Source: Archegozetes longisetosus (lineage: Eukaryota > Arthropoda > Arachnida > Sarcoptiformes > Trhypochthoniidae). Taken from it: a stretch of 64,000 nucleotides of DNA. The position numbers and the translations under genes are program-made. The stretch lies in contig JAEMBT020000007.1 of the NCBI GenBank assembly GCA_018873245.2, positions 8,187,129 to 8,251,128 on the forward strand. Direction: 5' to 3'. This document shows, piece by piece, positions 1 to 10,324 of this stretch; position 1 is the first letter of the stretch, and every line of letters starts with the position of its first letter. The notes below the pieces were generated by a model. The model saw only the letters and a program-made list of their open reading frames with translations. It was not told the origin of the DNA and did not search any database.

Positions 1-385
1 CTTTTCCACAATTCAGACTAATTTTGTCAAATTAGAGTAAAGTTTAATTTTTTTTATCACAATAGCAATAAAAGCATAAGAAAATAACGGGAACGGGAAC
101 GGGATCGATATGAATAAAAGTTTAGATAACTAGTAGGCAAAGAATCATCCCATTAGTCTACTGTTGAGTACTAAGGGGAGGAGTTATGACTCTCACATCA
201 GAGACTATTATCCAACAAAGTTTACAATTTCATAATACATGACAAGTTTTCACTCCAAATCTCTCCTCATTTACATTAATTTCAAGTTTGATCTGAAGGA
301 CATTTGATTTAAGTTTCTCTTATCAATTTCTTACTTATAAGTGAAAACAAGTCGAGGAAGCAATTCAATTAATTGGTAGTTAAGA
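1..385. other. upstream region of GPI
   Basis: AT-rich leader and promoter region before the isomerase start codon. A short triplicated ACGGGA motif lies near 87-104. I see no convincing TATA box and no coding sequence. Confidence 0.5.
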
Positions 386-2193
386 ATGTCTTCAAACAAG
401 AGTTCATCGCAATTGTTACAGTTGGGACATTTGGGCGCTATTGAGGCCGAAAAGAGTCAAACGACTGGACTGACTGCCGATCCCGTTTACCAAGAGTTGA
501 GAAAATATCACAGTGAAAATGCATGCAAACTCAACTTAGTCAATCTCTTCAATGAAGACAGTCAACGATTCAATAATTTCAGGTTTGAATCTAGTATTCT
601 TCAAAGTATTCAATCGATTGCTCATTTGAAAATATTTCTATTGATAGCGTTCAACTTTCAACACCAAAAGGTGGACAAGTATTACTTGATTACTCGAAAA
701 ATTTGATTAACAAAGAGGTATTTGATTTATTGATATCTTTGGCCAAAAGCCGTAAAGTGGAAGAAATGCGCGACAAAATGTTTTCCGGACAAAAAATCAA
801 TTTTACTGAGAATCGAGCCGTACTTCATATCGCACTTCGAAACCGGACGAACACTCCTATTGTTGTCGATGGAAGTGATGTAATGCCTGGTGTTAATCAA
901 GTTCTGGCGAAAATGGAGAAGTTTACTAATGATCTGATCAATGGCGTCTGGTTGGGATACACCGGCAAGAAGATCACAGATGTGGTCAATATAGGAATCG
1001 GTGGTTCTGACTTGGGACCAGTTATGGTGACAGAAGCGCTTAAGCACTATCAAACTGGACCTAATGTTCACTTTGTGTCAAATATCGATGGAACGCATTT
1101 GGCTGTGGTTCTATCTAAACTAAATCCTGAGACAACCCTCTTTATTATAGCTTCGAAGACATTTACCACTCAGGAAACTATAACAAACGCGGAGTCGGCT
1201 CGAGAATGGTTCTTAAAGCATTCAAACGACAGCAAAGCTATCGCCAAACATTTTGTTGCTCTCTCGACTAATAAAGAAAAAGTCACTGCATTTGGAATCG
1301 ACGAAAATTCAATGTTTGAATTCTGGGATTGGGTCGGAGGGCGTTATTCGCTCTGGTCTGCAATCGGTCTGTCGATTAGTGTTCACATAGGATTCGACAA
1401 TTTTCGTGAGCTGTTAGAAGGCGCTCATTGGATGGACAATCATTTCCAAAAGAGTGCACTGAACGAAAACATACCAGTGATTATGGGAGTTTTAGGTGTT
1501 TGGTACATCAACTTTTATGCCGCAGAAACTTTGGCTATCCTTCCTTATGACCAGTACTTGCATCGATTTGCCGCTTACTTCCAACAGGGAGACATGGAGT
1601 CCAATGGCAAATATGTGACCCGTTCTGGCAATAATGTCAACTACTCCACTGGTCCTATAGTTTGGGGTGAACCTGGAACTAATGGTCAGCACGCCTTCTA
1701 TCAACTTATACATCAAGGAACCAGACTTATTCCATGCGACTTCATTGCCCCGGTCAATACGCTTAATCCTCTGAGAAATGGATTGCATCATCAGATACTT
1801 TTGGCTAACTTTTTAGCCCAAACTGAGGCGCTTATGAAAGGAAAGAGTAAACAACAGGCAGAAAGTGAGTTGAAGAAGCAAGGCAAGAGCGACGAAGAAA
1901 TTGCTAAAATACTTCCTCATAAGATATTTGAAGGCAATCGCCCGACTAATTCAATAATGGTTGACAAGGTGACTCCTTTTAATTTGGGAGCGCTCGTGGC
2001 TGCCTATGAGCACAAAATATTTGTTCAGGGAGTCATTTGGGACATCAATTCCTATGATCAATGGGGCGTTGAATTGGGTAAAGAACTGGCAAAGGCTATT
2101 GAACCGGAACTGAAAACGTCTGATCCGATTGCAACACATGACAGTTCAACTAACAATCTGATTAACTTTATTAAAACTTACCGAAAATTGTAA
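386..2193 (+). CDS. GPI: glucose-6-phosphate isomerase
   Basis: Interconverts glucose-6-phosphate and fructose-6-phosphate in glycolysis and gluconeogenesis; a cytosolic homodimer in the family. Two coding exons, 386-582 and 648-2193, are joined over a 65-bp intron (GT at 583, AG at 646-647), giving 580 residues against about 558 in vertebrates; the extra residues are a short N-terminal extension. The splice restores the block [15 protein letters not shown] and then DYSKNL, as in other GPIs. Visible family blocks are [40 protein letters not shown] and the signature [20 protein letters not shown]-terminal [16 protein letters not shown] is also conserved. The gene looks intact, and the next gene downstream (Hook) is on the same strand 1.2 kb away. 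Confidence 0.97.
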
Positions 2194-3357
2194 CTTTGCA
2201 ACAATTGAATTATTCTAATAGTTTATGCATTTATTTTTGTCAAATTATGATCGGTTGTTGAGATCGAATAGTTTTAACTTTCATCTGATATTATACTAAG
2301 AATTAGGATACAAACTACAGGTTTTACTGAATGTTTAATTAGATTATCGTTATGGATAGTTAAGCAAATTATTTTAACAACTGTTTCAAATCTCTTATCT
2401 GAATCCTATTTTCTTTAGTTAGAGCGTTCTATAAAGTCGTTGTGTAGTTATGAAGTTTGTTATTTTAATTTTTAAATAAAAATTATTGATTTAGCAATCG
2501 TGTAGACGTTTAAATGGAAACGGAATCGAGCAAAACGTTTTATATGCTCTCTTCGTTGGGTTTGTAAAGTCTACCACAAGTTCGACAAAGTTTAAATCAG
2601 TGAAGGTTTTTGTTGCAGTTTTGTTCAATCTATTGAATTGATTGAATAGAATAAAATTTAGGTTGAATTGTTTAAAGGAAGCTAACTCAGAGTTGAGGAA
2701 GTAAATTTGAAAGCAGACAAACGTTTAGTTTTAGTGTTGATTAGAGGCAATTGTGATATTAATAGGTGTTATCAACTTTTTGTTATTCATTCAAGTTTCA
2801 CAGTGTATTCAATTTTCCACTTTTGAGCTATTGCAAAACTAGAACTAATAGTTTGCCTGATGTCTCGCCAAAACAATTTTTTCTAAAAGTCTGTTATCTA
2901 AATTGATATAATTGTTTTGAAGGAGCGGTTTTATCAGCGAATGGATTATCTTACAAATTTTAATATAAACTATACATAAATGAAAAAAAAATTATAGATG
3001 CTATCATTTTCATAAAAATATAATAAGCTATTCGCTTGCATAAAAGTTTAACATAAATTGTCTAATGTTAAATCATATTATTTAATATAGAAAATTATAA
3101 GTCAAAAGTTTTACTGAAAGTCTTATTACAAAGATTGCAGTGAATTGAGTAACATTTTTGGATGACTTTATTTATTGTCGAGATTATCAAAAATAGTGAT
3201 TGTAATGAATGACTGAAGCAAATAAATAAATAAACAAACAATTAATTCGAATTTTTATTACTTTTTTATTAACCAATTCTTTAATTGATTAGCAAAACAA
3301 TAATTTAATGTAAATAATTGTATTTACTGAAAGAAAGATTGACAAATCGGAATAATA
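2194..3357. other. GPI 3' UTR and spacer before Hook
   Basis: AT-rich sequence with no coding potential that I can support. A canonical AATAAA at 2475-2480 on the + strand could be the GPI polyadenylation signal. The final part should contain the Hook promoter and 5' UTR. Confidence 0.5.
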
Positions 3358-5692
3358 ATGGATTTGACAAAAAGTCTATACGAATGGGTATGAAATGAGT
3401 GAAATGTATTTTAAACAATTTCAATATATTCCACATAAATTAATCAAATCTAATCTCAATTCAATTAAAGCTACAAACATTCGAATTGGTTGGAAATCAT
3501 TCGAGCATTCAAGACCTCTGCGATGGTGTGGCCATCGCTCATGTCTTAACGCAAATGTAACATTTATTCAATCAAATTAAATATAATTTTGTTGATAATA
3601 AATGACAACTAATTCTCATTTGTAGATGCCCTGAATTTTTCAAAAACGAATGGTTGGCTAAAATCGAAATGGACTGCGGAACCAATTGGAGACTTCGAGT
3701 CTCGAATTTGAGGAAAATATATGAAGGAATTGTTGACTTCTATAGCGAAATGTTAGATAAGCAAATTAACGATAAACTGCTGCCAAACGTGACAGTCATT
3801 GGACGCGATTATAATATTGAACAATTGGGTCTTCTTTTGCAACTAATTCTCGGATGTGCCATAAATTGTGAGCGAAAGGATGATTTCATCGAAGTAATGA
3901 CCAATTTAGACCTAGAAGTCCAACACGGACTCAGAACTGCAATTCAACAAATGGAGACTATTGAAGAAAATAGTTTAGCAGTTATTGAAACAAATTCTAT
4001 TTTGAATGACTCGGGCAAGATTCAGACTGCTTTCGATTCAACCATCGATGCGAAAGATTTAACGGTTCAGAGATGTCTCGAACTCGAGACAATGATCGAT
4101 AAGTTAAAAGATGAAAAACTTTTATTGCAAGTAGAAAACGAGAAATTAGTTGAAAAATTAAAATTGGCTCAATCTTATGGTCCAAGTAGTGGTCAAAGAG
4201 ATTCTTATGATAATGAGGTAGCCTTCCAGCGTTTGAATCATCAAATCAATACATTGCAAAGCGATTTGTCGAAAATGGAAGAATTGAAAGAAGACTATCG
4301 ACTCAATGCAGAACTGAGAGAAGAAGAAGTAAACAAATTGAGGCAACAAATGGATCAATTGCAGTCTAAGTTAAGTGATTTTAAACAAGATAGAGATGAA
4401 TTGGACAGATTGAGGTATCTCAACGAAGAAGTTGAAAGATATAAAACCATGACTGAAGTCCATAAAAAGAAAATCGAAGAGTTAAATGAATCGAAACGAC
4501 AACTTAAGTTAGTTGAAGAAAGAAATGTCACTTTGACTAAACATATCTGTGAACTGGAAGAAGAAACTAAAAAGTTATCAGTATTAAAGGGTCAAATTGA
4601 GTTGTATAAGAAACAAAAAGAAGATCTTAGACTTAAAGTCAGCGAAGAGAGTTATAGAGCAGATAAAGCCGAAGATGAGGTCAAACGAATTCAAAAGAAG
4701 TTCGAGGAATTAATACAAGAAAGAGAGAAATATAATAATGAAATAAGTGATTTGAAGGTGGAATTGAATCAATACAAAGGGTTAAATCAAATGAATGCAA
4801 TAAGTATGGATGTGGACTACTCCCATGGACTACAAACCAATCAGCACTCAGTCGAACTAATCCAAAAAAGTGATAGCGACTCAAGTCAGCTAAGAGAGAA
4901 ACTGATTCGATTAGAGTTCGAAAACTCGAAACTGAAGGAAAAGCTGACAAATTCCGATGACGAACGCGTCAAACTGCTTGAGTCACAACTTGAAGATGAA
5001 AAGGCAAGGGTCGTTGACTTAGAGAGCGAGAACAGAGTCATCAATCAAAGAATTATTACACTTGAAGGACAAATAAGCGATATGCAGAGAGTCTCTGAAG
5101 ACGATCAAATACAAACCTTTCAAGAGATTGTTAAGCAAAAAGAAATCTCACTCGAGACCACTAAGAGTGAATTGCAAGACGCGCAGCAATTGATTTCAAG
5201 TTTGAAAACAATTCTGGCCAAAAAAGAAGAAGAACTGTCTGAGAAAGAAGATCAGTACAAAAAATATGTAAATAAGGCTAAAGTAACTTTAGATCAAATA
5301 ACAGGCAGTATCGCTTCTGCAAGTATTACCAGCTCTTCCTCCGATTCATCCAATGATATCAATCATTGGAAACAATTAGCTCATCAAAAAGATCTCGAAA
5401 TTCTCAGACTGAAGACTGAATACGAAAAATCCATTACTTTCAGAGAAATGGAGGAAAGACTTATGACTATTTCATTTCATAATTTAGTGCGTAATTCAGA
5501 TATTTATTTGATTGAAATTATGTTATTGAAATTTTTGATTTGTTTTAGAGCTCTCATTTACAAAGAAAGTCAGCCGAAGATAGAATAAGAAACGGTTCGT
5601 TAAATTCGACGCCAACTTCGGCATCCTTTCTGGCTCGTCAAAGACAGGCCACGACCAGAAAGTATAACATGCCCGGAGTTTCTCAGAGGTGA
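3358..5692 (+). CDS. HOOK: Hook family microtubule/dynein adaptor
   Basis: Hook proteins link cargo such as endosomes to dynein-dynactin. Four coding exons: 3358-3387, 3471-3556, 3626-5486 and 5549-5692, total 706 residues (human HOOK1 is 728). Exon 1 encodes only ten residues (MDLTKSLYEW); exon 2 continues LQTF, and the splice into exon 3 gives VLTQICPEFFKNEWL, matching the N-terminal Hook domain. Blocks NWRLRVSNL and LLLQLILGCAINCE complete that domain (about residues 1-160). Residues about 160-620 form a long charged coiled coil. The last exon supplies the C-terminal tail with SFLARQRQATTRK, conserved in HOOK1. Exon 3 read past 5486 runs to a false stop at 5588; the GT at 5487 and AG at 5547-5548 fix this. 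Confidence 0.95.
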
Positions 5693-6661
5693 ATACTTCA
5701 CATATTTTCAGACTATTTTCGTCTAAACTTGAGTTATTTTAAAATTATTCCATTTATCATTGATTCATAAGTTATGAAAACTTTTGATTTTGTTTTGACG
5801 CTTAACAAAATTCAAAGTTTTGGTTGAGATTTTGATTGAATTTTTATTTGATTTTTAAATGCTTGAAATAAAGAATTTTTAGCTGGATGTCAATTTATTT
5901 CTAGTGAATTCTTCGACTAATGTTTGGTTTGATTATGCAATGGTTTTGCATGAGAACAACTTTCCAATTTTTTAATAATGGCATCAAATTATTTATTAGG
6001 CATGGATTTTAGCAGAAAACTAATTGATTGACTATAAAATATTTAAAATGAAAATTGTTTAAATGAAACTAATTTATAAACTTATTTATTGAAATTTGTT
6101 TTTATAGACTTTGGAGCGAACAAAAGAATCACAGTTTTCAGAGTGCCATATAATATATACATATATATATATAAAACTATTTTTAAACCCATTAAATCTT
6201 ATTAAATATCAATTGATTTCCAAAAGAACAAAATAAAACATTGAACAGAAACTAAGATCATGTGATTTAAACGTATTATTTATAGCTTATTCATAAGGGG
6301 AGCCGACGTCTTGAATAGAGCTGGATAGTTTGACAATCATTTATACATAGTTTCGACTGTAAGAATGCTTTGGTAAAGAATCCGTAAAAGAGTTGTATAA
6401 CGAATCGTTTATTCAGTATGTAATGAAGTCTACACTTAAGTCTATACTTGGCTCAAAGAATTGGAGATACATTTGATTACTTGCGCACATTTCTATTTGA
6501 CAAACAGCAAAGTTAGAATCGTAGCCAATACTAGTATTCCATAACTAGTTTTTGTTCTCATATAAACAAGATCTAAATTTCTGAAGATATTGTTTTAAAA
6601 ATAATCAGTTGGAGTTAGAGTTGAAGTTAGAGTAAAAGAAGTTATCAACTGATCGATCGAA
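5693..6661. other. Hook 3' UTR and spacer before the micropeptide gene
   Basis: AT-rich, with a dinucleotide AT run around 6154-6172. No coding sequence found apart from the Hook tail. The final 60 bases are probably 5' leader of the micropeptide transcript. Confidence 0.5.
5867..5872 (+). terminator. candidate polyadenylation signal of Hook
   Basis: A canonical AATAAA lies 175 bases after the Hook stop codon. It is assigned by position only. Confidence 0.45.
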
Positions 6662-7696
6662 ATGGAAGACAAAGCAGCCCAAAGTTTGATTATGAACTAT
6701 GTTGTTATTATTTTACTGCTTTTAATATTATGGGTTCTTTACACTGGAGTGAGTAATAAATTTAATGTTTCTAAACTAATCTCTTTCAATTACTTTAAAG
6801 TAAAGGTTTACTAAAGTTTTAGTTTTGCCAAATGGATTGATGGTGTTGCTGACTGACTGGTTGCTCTTCTTTCTAACTCTTCCAATCCCTGTTCACTAAA
6901 TTCATTAGATCTTATGAATTACATCTTTAACTTAGTGTATGGAATCAATACATTTGTGCGATTCGTCACTACTGACTGACTTAGTATTTGCCAAAATGTA
7001 AAAATATTCAAATAGGAATCTATTCTAACTTTTAGTCAAATGCATAAGCGCTTTAAGATTTTGTTTTCTATTTTAAATCGAGGTCAAAGAGTGAGATATT
7101 AGCCAAAGAGTTGAGATATTAATAAATAGATGTGTACAGAGTTATGCCAGATTTCCTAAATTTTAAAATTTGAAATAATTCTAATTTCAAATTGAGTTAA
7201 TTTTGCACATACTTGAGAGTATAATTTAGTAATTAGTGTGAAAGTCATAGCAAATGCAAGTAATGTAAATGCAAGTTGTCATCGCACAAGCTATGCAGAT
7301 AAGAAAAAATAGCTTTTCTAGAATTTAGCATAGATTTGGAGATAGCAGATGACATATGATTAATATGATTGCTGTAGAAATGGTAGCTTTGACTGCATTA
7401 ACCATCAACTCGTATAGACATGTGCGCTGATCAACATTTGGTTGAGTTAGTATTGAAGGGTCTGGTAAACAGTATATGTTCTACAAATGCCGTAAAATAA
7501 GAGATTATCGCGAATGTTTACAAGTCTTGATGCGTTAGTGAAATCGTTGGGCTGTTCGCTGGTAGAGTTAGATCTAATGGTAGAAACGGTTGAAGTGAAA
7601 CGTTTGGTGTGACTGCAAGTCGAGCCTTAACTATAAACCAGAACCTATATTCCTAGTATTGACCTATTGTTAACGTTGTTTTTTGTCCAGATCTAA
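6662..7696 (+). CDS. sarcolamban-like micropeptide A (spliced, 30 aa)
   Basis: Predicted single-pass membrane micropeptide resembling the SERCA-inhibiting sarcolamban/sarcolipin/phospholamban group. Exon 1 coding is 6662-6748, followed by a textbook donor GTGAGT at 6749. A strong acceptor (TTTTTTGTCCAG, ending 7690) adds ATC and a TAA at 7694-7696, so the product has 30 residues. Residues 1-8 are polar (MEDKAAQS); residues 9-27 are a hydrophobic helix containing NY at 12-13 and LLLLILW at 18-24. Sixteen of 30 positions are identical to micropeptide B, whose ATG begins 18 bases after this stop in the same exon. If the second exon were skipped to the acceptor at 7952, the product would still end after 30 residues. 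Function is inferred from length, topology and motif, not from a search. Confidence 0.72.
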
Positions 7697-7714
7697 ATCC
7701 CGTGTGTGATGTCA

Positions 7715-7953
7715 ATGCCAGAAAAAGAAACCCAAAGTCTGTTTGTTAACTATATAATCCTAGTCCTTTTACTACTGATACTTTGGATTATTTACTTCGG
7801 TCTATGGTATGTGTTAATTGTTCCTATTGTCTCAATACAGAAAACTATTAATTAGTCCCTAACCATTAACTAGTCCCTTGTTCCTAATCAGTCTCTAATC
7901 TAATAACTTGTATTTTATGACTAAAAGAAAACATTACATCTTTATCTTTCAGA
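7715..7953 (+). CDS. sarcolamban-like micropeptide B (spliced, 30 aa)
   Basis: Second micropeptide, in tandem with A and probably on the same mRNA. Coding is 7715-7806, then a donor GTATGT at 7807 and acceptor TTTATCTTTCAG ending 7952; the stop TGA is assembled across the junction (7805-7806 plus 7953). The product has 30 residues: polar start MPEKETQS, then LFVNY at 9-13, then a helix with LLLLILW at 18-24. The LFxNY/F motif is the feature shared with vertebrate sarcolipin and phospholamban (LFxNF) and resembles the LF motif of insect sarcolambans. Drosophila sarcolamban likewise encodes two peptides of 28 and 29 residues from one transcript. If the intron is retained, the frame runs on to a 46-residue product. 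An expected role is tuning SR/ER calcium uptake in muscle; this is inference. Confidence 0.78.
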
Positions 7954-8139
7954 TGTAAATGTGATGAATAATGCAAGACGTTTCAACAAACATCTCAATC
8001 ATGACTGTAATACTCTGAAAACGTAGATTTAGTTTTGAGTTGAAATGTTATTTTAGAACAATTGTATGACTATAGAACTATAGAAGTCTTCTAAATAGTT
8101 TATTTTCAAATTGTTCATTAAATTCATAGTCATGTTCTG

Positions 8140-8145
8140 AATAAA
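8140..8145 (+). terminator. candidate polyadenylation signal of the micropeptide transcript
   Basis: A canonical AATAAA followed by an AT dinucleotide run lies about 190 bases into the last exon. It fits a transcript with exons ending at 6748 and 7806 and a third exon from 7953. Confidence 0.5.
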
Positions 8146-10324
8146 AATATATATATATATAAGACATTGTTATGAAAGTTGACAAAACTTTTACTAAAAA
8201 ATAAACTGACTTAAAGTCACCACTTTTCCAACAATTTTTTTACTATTTTAACGGTTCTAATTAAAAAACAAATCAGACTTACAAACCATTGAAGTCTCAA
8301 GATAAGTATTAAAAAATTTGTACCAAAATAGATTTAATTAAAGTTTTGCTTCCGAATAGGATCATCTTCAATCATCATTGGTATGACAGTTAATTTGAAA
8401 TATACAGAAACTTGTTTATAAGATAAGAACTTAATAAAACTAAATTATCTAAAGAACCCTTGAAGAGAAAGGTTTTGTTTAGAGGAGAATTAATTATTGC
8501 TGAATTTGCTTAATAATAATTTAAAAAGGAAGGAATAGAGTAGTGAAGCTTTAAATGATGAAGCTTGAAAATATGAAATATGTAGAGAAATGAGTGATTG
8601 ATTTGTTGTAAGTACTATATGTAAACGACGTTGCAGTCTGTGATGAATTAGCTAAAAAGGAGAAAAATCCATAAAACATGCTTTAATTTGATTATAAATA
8701 ATTCATGTAATCTAATACTCTGATTACAAGCATTTGGTTGGCAAACGCGATGTTTAGTAGTGCTCAAGTTCTAAAATTATCGATACAGCAAACATTTTAA
8801 TAAAGTTGTGAATATTGAGATGTTCACAAAATGGGAAGAAATCTAAAAATAAGAGAAGGAGAATGTAGAAAGTAAATTTGATTAGAATAGTTTATATAGA
8901 TGCCAGTTGTACAATATTGAGCAAAGCTAGTTATAGAAGTTGTATTTATAGAATAGACTCCAAGTAAACTTATTACATATCATTAAAGCAAATGTTTATT
9001 TTCATAAATAGAACAAAACCTGCAATTATTACTCAACCAAAAGTAACTCATCATATATTCATTCAAATTCTGTTAACGTATTCTCATTGTAATTCTGTTA
9101 ACATATTCTCATTGTAATTCTGCAAACATATGTAAAGAATTTGGAGAGTTTAGTAACATTTTAATGAACTAAACGCAATTAATTAATTGGTTTGAACACA
9201 AAGCAACAATCAAAGCAGAAGTGACAACAATTGCGCATAAGTAACGTTAAATGTAATTCATATTAATTCATTAGCGAATTAGTGTTTCCAGTGTGGGATT
9301 AGTGCCAGAAAATTGAAATTCAAACACTCAAGTGATTGTTTGGTTGCAAGCAGTCGATTATTTAGACTTAATTGTTGTTTTGCGAGTCAGACTTCAATAT
9401 TGGCAACTGATTGGAGCATAGAAAACAGTTGCCAATAACCAGGTTGACTAATTATACATATCTTCAAAATCATCAATCAGTAGATTGTTCCATATTTTCA
9501 TCTCTACAACTATTCGCGTTTGAACTAAAAATGTTTAAAACTATATTTTCAAAGTTTTAAACATGTTTCTTGTTTTTGCGTAATATTTGAGTCTTAATTA
9601 CCAATAAGTTAGGATTGTTCAATGCAAATTATAACCAATATAGTACAAGAGATTCGTAGGACTAACCGTTGCAATCAAAATCCTCGATAGCAACCATATC
9701 AGAATGAATACAGTTAGATTTGCATCAATTTGAGAAATGATATACTGTAAGCTTTACAATGAGAACATAGCCTTCAATTGCTGCAAGTGTTTGTCGATAG
9801 AATAGTGGCACCTCAGTTTGCAATACTGTGAGTAACAGGAATAACGGACAGAAATAGCTACAAATCTAATCAACTTCAATTGTTTCTTGTTAAATGATTG
9901 AAGTCAATTTTAGTAAATAGTTACAAAGCTTAGAAAATATTTTGACAGTTTGATAGATACTATAATCGTTTTAGATACAAATATAGAACTAAACTGATGG
10001 TTAAAAAGCGTTTTCAGAATGTAAAGAATGGCTAGAATGTTAAGACGTATCAGATTTGAATCAAATAATCAAAATGATGTGATGTTGATCTTTTCGGCGA
10101 GAGTAACGATGTTTTTATTCTAAATATAAACCATAAGTTAGTTTGTGTAAACTTCTAATTTAATAGCAAATGTAAGTTTTGTTTAATGTTCGCGAGAATA
10201 ACTTTTCATAGCTATTAATAGCGTGTCTATTAATTAATTATACATTGTTAAAAACCTTAATTCAAATCTTAATCAGTTTTATTTTGAGAAACACTATCGT
10301 TTTATTATCTCATTTAAGCTATTA
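8146..10324. other. spacer between the micropeptide unit and the BTB-kelch gene
   Basis: About 2.2 kb of AT-rich sequence with no supported gene. It contains one short tandem repeat (9066-9129). The right end should hold the promoter of the BTB-kelch gene. Confidence 0.5.
9066..9129. repeat. 25-bp tandem repeat, 2.5 copies
   Basis: Unit beginning AATTCTGTTAAC and ending CTCATTGT; copy 1 is 9066-9090, copy 2 is 9091-9115 with one change, and a partial copy is 9116-9129. Confidence 0.85.

Noticed and set aside
727-1071. 114-codon frame on the - strand
   Set aside because: Antisense shadow of the GPI coding exon with no family resemblance.
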